DNA from: Streptomyces atratus
GTDB lineage: Bacteria > Actinomycetota > Actinomycetes > Streptomycetales > Streptomycetaceae
Length of the DNA stretch: 64,000 nt
Reading direction: 5' to 3'
NCBI RefSeq assembly: GCF_900119365.1
Contig: NZ_FPJO01000029.1
Coordinates: 23,048-87,047, forward strand
A program made the translations under genes and the position numbers. Position 1 is the first letter of the stretch. Each line of letters begins with the position of its first letter. The notes under the pieces are model-generated. The model ran no database searches. It was given only the letters and a program-made list of their open reading frames with translations, and was not told the DNA's origin. This document shows, one piece after another, positions 43,043 to 52,325 of the stretch.

Positions 43043-43160
43043 GGATCGGCCCCCGCAAACCAGCCCGACACGGGGTTGGTGAACAAACCGGACGCACCCG
43101 TCTGGAATGATGCTCCCAGCCCGAAGTACCGGAAATCTCGGGAAGCAAACGGAGCATCGA

Positions 43161-43823
43161 ATGCCAGCTGCTGTCTACGTCGTGTCCATCGACCCACAGG
43201 CCTCAACGGTTTGGTGGGCGAACAGGATCACGGACCTCCCCTTCGACTTCTCTCAGGAGCATGAGACTCCCGAGAACCTGGCCATCCTCAAGGAGACAGG
43301 CGCCAAGGTCCACGTCATCGCCAACCAGAAGGGTGGTGTCGGCAAGACCACCGTCACCCTCAACCTCGGCGCCGTCGTTGCCGACGTCCTGTCAACTTCT
43401 CAAGACGGCCTGCTTCACGTCTTCATCGACTCCCCCGGCAGCCTCCAGGACGAGGCCCTCCTTCTTGAAGCACTGAAGTACGCCCACGACGTCATCGTGC
43501 CCATGCCCCCCGAAGGTCTTGCGTTCGACCCGACCGCCCGCACCATCCAGCAGGTCATCGAACCAACCGGCTTGCCCTACCGGGTTGTCATCAACAACTG
43601 GGACCCCCGCGACGGCACCGCCGACCTGACCGAGTCACAGGAGTACATCGACGCCCAGGGCTGGCCGCGGGCACAGACCGTCGTCCGCCGCTACAAGGTG
43701 CACACCCGCGCATCCGTCGAGGGCCGCGTCGTCACTCAGTACCCCAAGAACCGAGTCGCCATGGAAGCCCGCGAGGACTTCTTCCGCCTGGCCCTCGAGC
43801 TCGGCTACGGAGGGCGCGCCTGA
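43161..43823 (+). CDS. ParA-family ATPase with permuted nucleotide-binding segments
   Basis: 220 residues. Order of motifs is unusual. The A' segment VYVVSIDPQASTVWWANRIT and its following helix TPENLAILKETGA come first, and the Walker A segment KVHVIANQKGGVGKTTVTLN comes second, followed by Walker B LHVFIDSPGSLQDEALLLEA. In ordinary ParA proteins Walker A precedes A'. The C-terminal part (FDPTARTIQQVIEPTGLPYR, VHTRASVEGRVVTQYPKNRV) is normal. ATG 43161 follows GGAG. It is adjacent to parB2 with a 1-base overlap (TGATG). Whether a permuted protein folds is unknown; a rearranged or misassembled gene is the main alternative. Confidence 0.8.
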   Translation: MPAAVYVVSIDPQASTVWWANRITDLPFDFSQEHETPENLAILKETGAKVHVIANQKGGVGKTTVTLNLGAVVADVLSTSQDGLLHVFIDSPGSLQDEALLLEALKYAHDVIVPMPPEGLAFDPTARTIQQVIEPTGLPYRVVINNWDPRDGTADLTESQEYIDAQGWPRAQTVVRRYKVHTRASVEGRVVTQYPKNRVAMEAREDFFRLALELGYGGRA

Positions 43824-44947
43824 TGGCTGCCGGACGCCGAACAAGCCTCGCTTCACTCGCCGGCCAGAAGGTCGACGACGTTCCCGGACGCAGTGACCCG
43901 CTCCTCCTCAAACTGCCACTCACCAATCTCGTACCCACAAGGTTCAACCCGCGCCGCAACTTCGGTACCGATGAGGACCTCAAGGCCTTCGGGCTGATCC
44001 TCAAACGCCGCCAGCTCCAGCCCGCTGTCGTGGTCTCCCGCAGCGCCTACCTCAGGTTGTGGCCGGAAGAAGAAGAGAACCTCGGCTCGGCGCAGTACGT
44101 CATCGCCAACGGCGAGCGACGGTTCCGTGGCTCGCTGGCCGTTGGCCTGACCACCCTCAACGTCGTACACAACGAGGACGTCGCCAAGACGCGGGCCGAT
44201 TTTCTGGACGCAGTCCTCTCGGAGAACAACGACCGAGAAGACCTCGACCCCATTGAACGCGCCCTGGGCATTGAGACGATGGTGATCGAACTCGGCGGGG
44301 CAGACAAGGTGGCCGCCCACTACCAGAAGTCGAAGGGCTGGGTAAGTCAGCAGCGGAAGCTCCTCAAGCTGACCCCGGAGCTGCAGGGCTTGGTCAGTGC
44401 GGGCGAACTTCCCATTCGTGTGGGACGGGACATTGCCGGCTTGCCCGCGGAGGAGCAGGCCGCGGCTTGGAGTGCCGAACTGGAGAGCCGGGATAAGGGC
44501 AAGCAGAACCAGCGTGCCCGCACGCAGCCCGCGACCGCCTCGCAGCAGCCCATGGAGCAGCCCCGGTTTACCGCGGTAAACCAGAGCGGACCTGAAAGTA
44601 CGGGGCTGGAGGCGACCAAGCCTTCCCAGGAACTGGAAACGCCGCCGGCCACTCCTGCTCGATCGACTGCCCCCAAGCCAGACACTGAGGCCGCCGAACC
44701 GTCTGATCCGACATTGCCGGAGCCTCGCCGGAAACCATCGGCAGATCTGCTTGCTGCCGAGCATCCGGCACAGGATGCCCCAAAGGACATTGCCGAGGAC
44801 TGGCAGCTACCGCCGGGCGGGTGGGAGCCAGTGTTCGACGCGCTCATGGCGCGGATGGGCGAGCTCGACCGGCACAGGCTGACGAAACGACTGCACAAAG
44901 TCATGGAGGAGGAGCTCGCGACAGCTCCGCAGCCGAGCAGCCCGTGA
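43823..44947 (+). CDS. ParB-family partition protein, second system
   Basis: 374 residues. ParB/Srx domain: PTRFNPRRNFGTDEDLKAFG and QYVIANGERRFRGSLAVGLT (GERR at 97-100). HTH region: DKVAAHYQKSKGWVSQQRKL. A Pro/Ala/Glu-rich linker follows from about 215 to 330, then a helical C-terminal domain (DALMARMGELDRHRLTKRLH). At residues 247-253 the linker reads RFTAVNQ, encoded by the same 18-bp palindrome found upstream of parA2. Only distantly related to ParB at 26634. Terminator follows. Confidence 0.9.
   Translation: MAAGRRTSLASLAGQKVDDVPGRSDPLLLKLPLTNLVPTRFNPRRNFGTDEDLKAFGLILKRRQLQPAVVVSRSAYLRLWPEEEENLGSAQYVIANGERRFRGSLAVGLTTLNVVHNEDVAKTRADFLDAVLSENNDREDLDPIERALGIETMVIELGGADKVAAHYQKSKGWVSQQRKLLKLTPELQGLVSAGELPIRVGRDIAGLPAEEQAAAWSAELESRDKGKQNQRARTQPATASQQPMEQPRFTAVNQSGPESTGLEATKPSQELETPPATPARSTAPKPDTEAAEPSDPTLPEPRRKPSADLLAAEHPAQDAPKDIAEDWQLPPGGWEPVFDALMARMGELDRHRLTKRLHKVMEEELATAPQPSSP
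44565..44582. repeat. parS-like palindrome inside parB2
   Basis: GGTTTACCGCGGTAAACC, identical to the two copies upstream of parA2. In the parB2 frame it encodes Phe-Thr-Ala-Val-Asn. Confidence 0.85.
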
Positions 44948-44968
44948 CCGCGATGGCCTGACAGTGCT

Positions 44969-45010
44969 GCGGCCCCGTTCTTCCGCCTGATGGTGGGGGA
45001 GCGGGGCCGC
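44969..45010. terminator. possible terminator after parB2
   Basis: 9-bp stem GCGGCCCCG and complement with a long (24-base) loop, 21 bp past the parB2 stop. Confidence 0.45.
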
Positions 45011-45047
45011 TCGTCGTGGCCGGTCGGATTCAGCAGACACCCCGGCT

Positions 45048-45345
45048 GCAGAGAAGCTGCAGAAGTCGAAGCAGTGGTTCAGTCAGCGCATCGGTCTGTT
45101 GTGTCTCTCCGAGGAGATGCAAGCGCTCGTCATCTCCGGCGAGCTCAAGGCGTTCCGTGACATGCGGATGTACTCGGCCATGCCGCCCAGCGATCGGCTT
45201 GCTGCGTGGAAGGCCGATCGGATGGCTGCGGAGCAGAAGGCGGACAGGAAGGGATCCCTCACGCCTGCCCCCGGCCCGCGCCTGCGAGAGAGCCCGCCGC
45301 ACCGCCGCCCAAACCTGATCCGACGTATACCGCGGTATACACATT
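45048..45345 (+). pseudogene. fragment of a third ParB/KorB-like protein
   Basis: The plus strand reads AEKLQKSKQWFSQRIGLLCL, then SEEMQALVISGELKAFRDMR and MPPSDRLAAWKADRMAAEQK, the HTH and downstream part of a ParB-like protein. The N-terminal domain is missing. Near 45250-45290 the frame shifts: the natural continuation PKPDPTYTAVYT is in another frame and is encoded by a 16-bp palindrome. It is not closely related to parB2 beyond the design. Confidence 0.7.
45325..45340. repeat. 16-bp palindrome inside the third parB fragment
   Basis: GTATACCGCGGTATAC, perfect. In the ancestral frame it would encode Tyr-Thr-Ala-Val-Tyr, parallel to Phe-Thr-Ala-Val-Asn in parB2. Confidence 0.75.
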
Positions 45346-45418
45346 CCGACGCCGCGGAGACCCGCTCCCGGACCACCTCCGCCCCTGGGCCCACCACCGG
45401 CCGATCCCAGTGGCGTGC

Positions 45419-45469
45419 CGGGCCGGGACCGGCCGGATCGGGAGAGTTGATCCGGCCGGTCCCGGCCCG
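45419..45469. terminator. terminator of the dipeptidase-like gene
   Basis: Perfect 21-bp stem (CGGGCCGGGACCGGCCGGAT plus one base) with a 9-base loop, 20 bp past the minus-strand stop at 45490. Confidence 0.85.
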
Positions 45470-45489
45470 AGACACCGCCGCCGGTGCCG

Positions 45490-47565
45490 TCAGTCGCTGT
45501 AGACGCCCACCTCTTGGAGTGAGTAGCCCCACTGGGTGCCGCGCTCCAGGCCGTGGATTCGTACGTAGCGCGCCGGAGTTCGGGCGAACCACGCTGTGGC
45601 CAGGCCGCTGTCACCAGCGGCCGTGGACCATGCCGTCTGCCAGTTCTTGCCGTCCTGCGACAGCTCGATGCGGTACGACTTCGCGTATGCCGCCTCCCAG
45701 TCGAGGGTGACGCGCTTGACCGGCTTCGCGGATCCGAGGTCGATCTGCAGCCACTGGTCGTTGTTCCACTCGCTGGCCCAGCGGGTGTCCTTGTCTCCGT
45801 CCACGGCCTTGCCGGGGGCGAAGCTGACGAACGGGTTCCACCACTCCGACGTGGACGCCGAGGCGGCCGCACCCGAGGCCAGATTCACCCCGGACTCGTG
45901 CTTCTCGGCGTTCCCCCAGGTGCGCAGGTAGGACTCGGCACCCGTGAAGAGGTCGTCCACGACCTCCTGGCCGCCGACGATCCGGATGTCCTCGATCCAG
46001 TCCGGCACCATGCCGTAGTGCGCCGCGCCATCGGTGTTGAAGTCCCACGTGCGCTCGCCGGTGGTCTGCTTGTCGATCACCGAGCCGCCGTCCGTGCTGC
46101 GGAAGGGGTACTTCACCGGGTTGGGGGTGTCCCCGCCCCGCGGGGCCGGCCAGCCGCCGACGCCGTTCATGTCGGTGCCGTAGCCGTAGCCGACCTGGTA
46201 CTTCTCGCGCAGCGCGTCCGTGCGCCTGGCCTCCGCGCTGAACGCCGCGGAGCCGCTCATGTACTGGGTGGCGAACCCGCCGAGCTTGTAGAGCCGCTCG
46301 GTCCACCCCAGGTCCATCCAGCTGTGCGAGGAGATGACGCCCGGGTACGACTCGGACTCGAGGACATCGAAGGCCTGATCCGCGGCCTTGACGCTCATGT
46401 GGTCGATCTCCAGCATCATGTGGCGCTTCATCAGCCCGCGCACCGCGTACTCACCCAAGCTGGTCAGCCCGCGGGTGTTGCACTGCGCGCCCGAGGCGTA
46501 CGAAGGGACGGCCACCCCCTTCGGCAGTTGCTTCTCCGCCTCCGCCGCCACCGCATTGCCGATGGGGTTGTCGTGCTGCGGGCCGCGGCAGGTCTCCGTC
46601 TTCCAGAAGGTGCCGGTCGACAGGAACTGGCCCACGTTGATCGCCGTACCGAGGGCGCCGGAGTCGTAGCGCACCCCGCACAGGGCGTTGTCGAACTTGT
46701 GGCACAGGAACATGCTGCTCACGCCCAGTTCGTGCAGCTCGTCCAGGCCGCGGTCGATGTCCTCCTTGCTGCACTGCGCGATGTCCAGGATCTGCTTGCA
46801 GCCGAACGGCTCGGACGTCTCGACCCCCAGGACTACAGCCAGCTTGCCCTGCTCGATGACCCCGCGGGCCTGCGCGCTGTTGGTGACGATCCGGAACCAG
46901 CCCTTGCCTGGGCCGCCGTACATCTTGTCGATGAAGGCCTGCATGTCGTACGACTTCTTCGCCTCAAGACGGATGGCGGTCATCTCGTCGCAGCTGCGGT
47001 CCTTGAAGAAGTAGACCGAGCAGATCACGCCATTGGTGACCAGGTCGTTGACCAGCACCCGCTGGCCGCCGCGCCATGCCCGCTCGATTTCGGCGTAGTA
47101 GTTCTGCTGGTGGGTCAGCGAGTCGTGGGCGGGCCAGTCCTTGAAGGTGGGCCACCCATTGGGGTCGTGCTTGCCGTCGCCGCCCTTGGTGACGAAGTCG
47201 AAGATGGCGAGCGAGCCGTCTGGGTAGTGCTCGGGGCAGTCCTTGAGCGCATCAGCGACCCCCTGCTCCGAGAACGGCTTGCCACAGATCAGCCGGCCGC
47301 CGAAGCCCTCGTTGGCCATGATGTGGTCGTGGGCGTCGACGAAGCCCCTTACGCGGCCCTGGGCGTCGGTGCCCTTGAAGGGCTCGCCCGTGACGTCGAT
47401 CTGCGCGTCGGGCGTGGGCCGCGCGGTCGGGGTCCACCAGCCGGGGTCGGGCTCCGCCGCGGAGCTGGGCATCGGGCCGAGTACCAGGGACATCACGGCG
47501 AGGAGCAGTGACACCACCGTGAGGGATCTGAGTCTGCGGCGCGGAGGTTGAGCCATGGTCATCAC
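45490..47565 (-). CDS. secreted amidohydrolase/dipeptidase-like protein with F5/8 type C domain
   Basis: 691 residues. Signal peptide: RRRLRSLTVVSLLLAVMSLV then LGPMPSSAAEP. The catalytic region is a TIM-barrel metal hydrolase of the renal dipeptidase/amidohydrolase type: GFVDAHDHIMANEGFGG (HxH), MMLEIDHMSVKAADQAFDVL and PGVISSHSWMDLG supply further His ligands. The last 140 residues form a discoidin-like F5/8C domain (NLASGAAASASTSEWWNPFV, DLGSAKPVKRVTLDWEAAYA, YVRIHGLERG), usually carbohydrate-binding. Start is uncertain among GTG 47565, ATG 47562 and ATG 47556. A very strong terminator follows. Confidence 0.85.
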   Translation of the reverse strand: MMTMAQPPRRRLRSLTVVSLLLAVMSLVLGPMPSSAAEPDPGWWTPTARPTPDAQIDVTGEPFKGTDAQGRVRGFVDAHDHIMANEGFGGRLICGKPFSEQGVADALKDCPEHYPDGSLAIFDFVTKGGDGKHDPNGWPTFKDWPAHDSLTHQQNYYAEIERAWRGGQRVLVNDLVTNGVICSVYFFKDRSCDEMTAIRLEAKKSYDMQAFIDKMYGGPGKGWFRIVTNSAQARGVIEQGKLAVVLGVETSEPFGCKQILDIAQCSKEDIDRGLDELHELGVSSMFLCHKFDNALCGVRYDSGALGTAINVGQFLSTGTFWKTETCRGPQHDNPIGNAVAAEAEKQLPKGVAVPSYASGAQCNTRGLTSLGEYAVRGLMKRHMMLEIDHMSVKAADQAFDVLESESYPGVISSHSWMDLGWTERLYKLGGFATQYMSGSAAFSAEARRTDALREKYQVGYGYGTDMNGVGGWPAPRGGDTPNPVKYPFRSTDGGSVIDKQTTGERTWDFNTDGAAHYGMVPDWIEDIRIVGGQEVVDDLFTGAESYLRTWGNAEKHESGVNLASGAAASASTSEWWNPFVSFAPGKAVDGDKDTRWASEWNNDQWLQIDLGSAKPVKRVTLDWEAAYAKSYRIELSQDGKNWQTAWSTAAGDSGLATAWFARTPARYVRIHGLERGTQWGYSLQEVGVYSD

Positions 47566-47587
47566 TCACTTTGATTGACATGTGCAC

Positions 47588-48372
47588 TCAAGTTACTGAC
47601 GGGTTTTCAGAATCGCGACCACCGTCGGCGGAGTCAACGGTTCGGGCCGAAAAACATGAGGAATTCTCAGCTTTGGTGAACTCGTGCTCGGCTTCGATCA
47701 GTTGAGGGTTGCCGTAACCCGCGCCGAGGACGGCCGCGGCGGCGAGGGCGGACGGCCAGGTGTGGAGCAGGGCGAGCGGCACTGCCGCTGCGGCCATGAC
47801 CAGCGAACAGAGGACGACGAAGACCTTGCGGCGTCCAATGCGGTCGGACAGGACACCGGTGATCAGCAGTGTGGTGATCAAGCGCGCCGAGGACGAGGCC
47901 GAAGGACTGCATGAGGCCGGTCCAGCCGGAGACCTGAGCGCGTTGGGTGAGCGGTACACGGTCGGCGACAGGGGTGGTGACCCCGGCCAGCATCGCGTTC
48001 AGGCCTGCCTGCGCGAGGCACCAGCCGACGGCGAATCCGGCCACGGTGTGCTGGGTGGCGGTGACCGACAACCCCGCTGTCCCGGCGAGGGCGCCGCCGA
48101 GAATCCAGGGCCGGCGGCGGCCGAACCGGCTCGTGGTGCGGTCCGACCATGCGCCGGCGAGCGGGTTGGCCAGCACCGCGACGAGCGCGCCGAGGCCGGT
48201 GACGAGCGAGAGCGCATCGTTTTTGCCGTGCGGGTCGATGCGGCTCCAACTGGAGTGGCAGCAGGATCTGGATGGGGGTCATGAACGCCATGAAGACGGC
48301 GAGCGTGGCCAGCGAGAGGTTCACCGTCCAGCCGGCCCTGACCGCGGTGCACCGTGCGAAGGGTGACGGCAA
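47588..48372 (-). pseudogene. broken MFS transporter
   Basis: Homology runs through three frames. WTVNLSLATLAVFMAFMTPI opens in one; after a frameshift near 48250 comes VLANPLAGAWSDRTTSRFGR and GWTGLMQSFGLVLGAL; after another near 47880 comes TTLLITGVLSDRIGRRKVFV and SALAAAAVLGAGYGNPQLIE. The A-loop (GxxSDRxxxRFGRRRP) is that of sugar/drug MFS proteins. Length is much below the usual 400, so internal sequence is also lost. Non-functional. Confidence 0.8.
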
Positions 48373-48397
48373 GCGCCCGGGACCCGGAGTCGGCGCG

Positions 48398-50545
48398 TCA
48401 GGGATCGATGCGGAACGAGTACAGACCGAGAGCGGTGAAGTACGCGTTGCGGCCGCTGATGTGGATCTCTGAAGAGATCCGGGCCTCGTCCTCGCTCCAC
48501 GGCAGGGCGGACGGATCCCTCAGCGGCACCTCCCAGCGCGGCTTTCCCGTACGGGAGTCGAGAGCCAGGAGCTTGCTCGGATGGGACCTCCCCGCGTAGA
48601 CAGTGTCCCCGACGACTGCGAATCCCTCGGTGCCCGCACCGATCTCGCACCGCCAGCGCTGCCTGCCCGTCCTCGCGTCCAGGGCGTAGAGGAACTGGTC
48701 CTGACAGTGGGCGTAGACGGCGTCGCCCTGCACGTGGACGTCATTGATGCTGCCCCCGAGCCGGCGCTTCCAGCGCTGCTTGCCCGAGGCGGTTTCCAGG
48801 GCGTGCACCCAGTGCTCCCGGGTGCCCAGGCAGACCGTACCGCCGTGAACGGCAGGCGAGCCGCTGGTCGTGTCGCCGGTGACGGAGAACTTCCATCGGC
48901 GCCTGCCCGTGGAGCCGTCCACGGCGTGCAGCACGCCACTGTTGGTCATGGCGAAAACGGTGTCTGCCGCGACGGGGGTCCGGCCCGTCGGCATGCCCTC
49001 CCCTGTCTGGAAGCGCCAGCGCCGACGGCCGGTGGCGGGGTCGAGGCCGTACAGGTAGCCGTCTGTGGCGCGGGCGTAAACGAGCTTGTCGCCCGCCGCC
49101 ACTGAGACCCCTCCGAGACTGGCCAGCGGTACGGACCAGCGGCGGCGGCCGTTAGCGATGTCGACCGCGTGGAGCCTGCCCTCCGAACTCGCAGCAAAGA
49201 CCGTGGTACCGAGGACCGCGGGTTTGTCGGCCATGCCGCTCTTCGCGGTGTAGGCCCACCGTTGGCGGCCGGTGGCCGCGTCGACCGCGTACAGGTTGCT
49301 GTTCTCGTGACTCCCGAGATAGAGCGTGCCGCCCGCCAGCACCGCCTCGCCCATCTCGCTTCCCGGTGCGAAGCGCCAGTTCTGCCTCGGGTCCGGTTGC
49401 TCCTCCTGGAAGACTCCGGCCAATGTGTAGGCCCCGGCTCCGGTCGCCGACAACGCCGCGAGGCCGAGCAGCAGCTTTCGGCGGGGCAGCCGCCGACGAC
49501 CGGAGCCCGCCGGCGACGAAAACCTCTGCAGCAAGGGCGGGGCCGGCCGAAGACTCCGCTGCGACGACGGCTGCGGTTGCGGTTGCGACACCGGCGGCAC
49601 AGGCCGTGCTGCGGTACGGGTCCGGGTGCCGTGCAGAGGGTCGGCGGCCGGGTCCACCACCGTCGGCACATACCCGACTTGCTCGGCGGCCTCCCTGGTC
49701 TGGCGGGCGATCTCCGCCGCGAGCGCGGGTGGCGGCCAGGGCGGGGCCCCACCGGGCAGATTGGACAGCGCAGTCTCGAGTCTCGCCGGTGTGGGGCGTT
49801 CGGCGGGGTCCCGGGCCAGACAAGCACGCAGCAGCTCGGCCACAGGCGGATCGATCCCCGTCAGGTCCGGGTCCTCGGACAGGACCCGGACATCGACGGC
49901 CGCCGGGTGGCCTGCGCCGTACGGCGACCGCCCCGACGCCGCGAACGCCAGCACCGCGCCGAGCGCGAACACGTCGGAACGGGCGTCGAACCGGCCGTGC
50001 CGCAGGTACTCCGGAGCGATGTATCCGGATGTACCGACGACACCGGTCCGGGTCAGCCGGGTGTCCTCGTAGGCCCGGGCGATCCCGAAGTCGATGATCA
50101 CCGGGCCGCCGTTACCCATCATCACGTTGGACGGCTTGAGGTCACGGTGCACCAGCCCGGACACATGGATCTGCCGCAGGGCCGCCGCCAGGAGGACGCC
50201 GAGCCGGCGCACGTCCAGCGGCCCGTACGTACGGACGGCCTCGCCCAGTGAAGGGCCGGGGACGAACTCGGTGGCCAGCCATGGCGGGTCTTCGTCCACC
50301 CCGTCGGACAGCACCGCCGCGATACCGGGGCCGGAGACCCGTGCCGAGGTCCGCGCCTCGTGGGCGAACCGGCGCCGGAACTGCCGGTCCTCGGCGTACT
50401 CGGGGCGAATCACCTTCACGGCCGCGAGACCGTGGGCGCGCCCCGTTCCTCCGACGCCGAGATACACCAAGCCCATTCCGCCGCCGCCGAGTCTGCGCAG
50501 CACCGTGTACGGACCGATGCGCTGTGGATCCACACGCCCGGTCAT
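48398..50545 (-). CDS. Ser/Thr protein kinase with extracellular PQQ-type beta-propeller
   Basis: 715 residues. Kinase domain: LRRLGGGGMGLVYLGVGGTG, AVKVIRPEY, GLVHRDLKPSNVMMGNGGPV, IIDFGIARAYEDTRLTRTGV, TSGYIAPEYL. A Pro/Gln-rich linker leads to one membrane segment (KLLLGLAALSATGAGAYTLA). Outside the membrane, seven or so PQQ/YVTN-like repeats (LYAVDAATGRQRWAY, LYGLDPATGRRRWRFQ, LYALDARTGRQRWRC) form a propeller sensor. The ATG at 50545 (or GTG 50548) opens the kinase; the frame continues to 50869 without homology. The ligand is unknown. Upstream 50546-50931 shows no gene. Confidence 0.92.
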   Translation of the reverse strand: MTGRVDPQRIGPYTVLRRLGGGGMGLVYLGVGGTGRAHGLAAVKVIRPEYAEDRQFRRRFAHEARTSARVSGPGIAAVLSDGVDEDPPWLATEFVPGPSLGEAVRTYGPLDVRRLGVLLAAALRQIHVSGLVHRDLKPSNVMMGNGGPVIIDFGIARAYEDTRLTRTGVVGTSGYIAPEYLRHGRFDARSDVFALGAVLAFAASGRSPYGAGHPAAVDVRVLSEDPDLTGIDPPVAELLRACLARDPAERPTPARLETALSNLPGGAPPWPPPALAAEIARQTREAAEQVGYVPTVVDPAADPLHGTRTRTAARPVPPVSQPQPQPSSQRSLRPAPPLLQRFSSPAGSGRRRLPRRKLLLGLAALSATGAGAYTLAGVFQEEQPDPRQNWRFAPGSEMGEAVLAGGTLYLGSHENSNLYAVDAATGRQRWAYTAKSGMADKPAVLGTTVFAASSEGRLHAVDIANGRRRWSVPLASLGGVSVAAGDKLVYARATDGYLYGLDPATGRRRWRFQTGEGMPTGRTPVAADTVFAMTNSGVLHAVDGSTGRRRWKFSVTGDTTSGSPAVHGGTVCLGTREHWVHALETASGKQRWKRRLGGSINDVHVQGDAVYAHCQDQFLYALDARTGRQRWRCEIGAGTEGFAVVGDTVYAGRSHPSKLLALDSRTGKPRWEVPLRDPSALPWSEDEARISSEIHISGRNAYFTALGLYSFRIDP

Positions 50546-50931
50546 CACCGACCCGCACCCCCCATGCGTCAAAGATGACTCTATGTCACCTTGCCTCATG
50601 TGCACCAGGTTTCCGTGTAACCCGGCGCGGGTGACGACGCCGGCGACAGCGCGCACCGCCGACCGCCTTGCGCCGTACGCGGAGTCCCGCACTGCTGGTG
50701 CACACGCCGCCCGGCCGACCCTCGACCCGTTTCGGCCGGGCATGGGTCCTTCGGCGCCTCGGAGGAATGGAGGTCTGCGAGCAGTTCGCCACACTGCCCT
50801 CGCCGGGTCGGCGCCCACGGCTGGCAGCGGCTCGTCCCGACAGCCACCCCGCCCCCAAGAGCAGCGCACGCCCGGGCCGCGCCCACGTCACTGCCCGGGC
50901 CGGGTGGCGGGTGAGGCGGTGTGCGGCTTTC

Positions 50932-51960
50932 TCAGGGCAGTTGGATCCCCCCTGTGCTGTTCGTGGACGAGATGAGGTTGTCCCCCAAGGCGGTGGTGGT
51001 GTGCCGTACCGTGTTGGCCTGCCGGAGGCTGGTGACCAGGCCAGCGTCTCGTAGTGCGGTGACGTGTTCCGAGGCCGAGGCGGGAGAGATGGCGAGGCTC
51101 TGGGCGAGATGCTTGGTGCTGTGGCCGGCAGAGGATGCCAGGGCCTCCAGGACGGCCGCACGGGTGCGGCCCAAGAGGGTAGCCAGGGCCTTCGATGCAC
51201 GTGGCCGGGTATCCGGTAGTGCGGTGACGAGGCTGTCGCTCTGGAGATTCCATAGGGGCGCGTATACGAGAACGGGGGTACCCACCTCGTTGAGCAGCGC
51301 CCGCGGACGCGAGCCGCAGAAGATGTGGGCGGACAGGAGAAGCCCGCGCCCCTCCAGGTGGAAGTCGACCTGGCATTCTCCGGGAGGGCCGGGGAGTACC
51401 AGCACGGGCTCTTCCCAGCGCACCTGCGGGTGCAGGCCGGCCAGTACCGAACCGACACCGAGGTGCGCCATGGTGTGCACCCGCCAGGCACGGTCCGCGT
51501 CCAGTACGGCCCGGATGCGGTCGACGAACGGGGTAACCGCGACATCGTAGTAGGCGGCCAGGGTGTCGGTCACCGCGTCCAGTGCCTCACGGTCGCCGTC
51601 GGCCAGCAGCTGCGTCCAGGCAGGCAGGCGGTGGCGGTCCGCCAGACGGCGCAGTTCCGCCTCAAGATGTCTTCGCGGCGTGGCTCGTATCGCATCGAAC
51701 GCCCCCGTAGTGGGGGATGCGTGGTCGGGACCCGGGGTGAGGAAGTCCGGAGCCCAGCCGGAGGCCGGCACCAGGGAACCGAGCAGCGACGCCCGCGCGG
51801 GCAGCCGCTTTCCGACGACGTGCCGCCACGCGGAGAACCGCGGGCCCCAGCCACGACGGAGCGCTTGCAGACTCATCACGGCCTCACTCACCGGCAGCGA
51901 GCTGTTGTAGCCGAGCGTCACCCGCGCCAGATCTCCCGGAGTGAAGTGGATTCGCAACAT
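50932..51960 (-). CDS. ArsR-like winged-helix transcriptional regulator
   Basis: 342 residues. The N-terminal 230 residues are a conserved domain of unknown function (MLRIHFTPGDLARVTLGYNS, HLEAELRRLADRHRLPAWTQ). The C-terminus is an ArsR-type winged helix: LGRTRAAVLEALASSAGHST, then KHLAQSLAISPASASEHVTA and LRDAGLVTSLRQANTVRHTT. This domain order is common in Streptomyces regulators. No cysteine metal site is evident. It stands alone; the preceding gap 51961-52325 has no gene I can support. Confidence 0.85.
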   Translation of the reverse strand: MLRIHFTPGDLARVTLGYNSSLPVSEAVMSLQALRRGWGPRFSAWRHVVGKRLPARASLLGSLVPASGWAPDFLTPGPDHASPTTGAFDAIRATPRRHLEAELRRLADRHRLPAWTQLLADGDREALDAVTDTLAAYYDVAVTPFVDRIRAVLDADRAWRVHTMAHLGVGSVLAGLHPQVRWEEPVLVLPGPPGECQVDFHLEGRGLLLSAHIFCGSRPRALLNEVGTPVLVYAPLWNLQSDSLVTALPDTRPRASKALATLLGRTRAAVLEALASSAGHSTKHLAQSLAISPASASEHVTALRDAGLVTSLRQANTVRHTTTALGDNLISSTNSTGGIQLP

Positions 51961-52325
51961 AAAGACCCCGATGTCCGAATTTCTAGGCGTGGCATGCGCT
52001 GACCAGGGACATTCGGCTACAGACGACGGTCTTTGTCGAGATCACGCCCGGCCAAAGATGATGTGTCCAGTCCGAAGCCAAGGCTGAGCACCGAGTAAGC
52101 GCTCGTCAGGAGACGGCAAAGGACACTTCCCCTGCTTCGCGGCAGGAGAGGGTAAGCCCCGCTCGGCCAGGCGAACTGATGGACGGCCGTGGGGGCTCGT
52201 TCGGGGGAGTAGGCGGGATCGGTATGAGCAAAGAACAGACGCAGCTGGATACCGATCCCGCAGACCCCTGAGGGCCCGTAAAGAATCAACACGTTGTTTC
52301 ACGGCCTCCCTGTCGTTGGTGTGGT

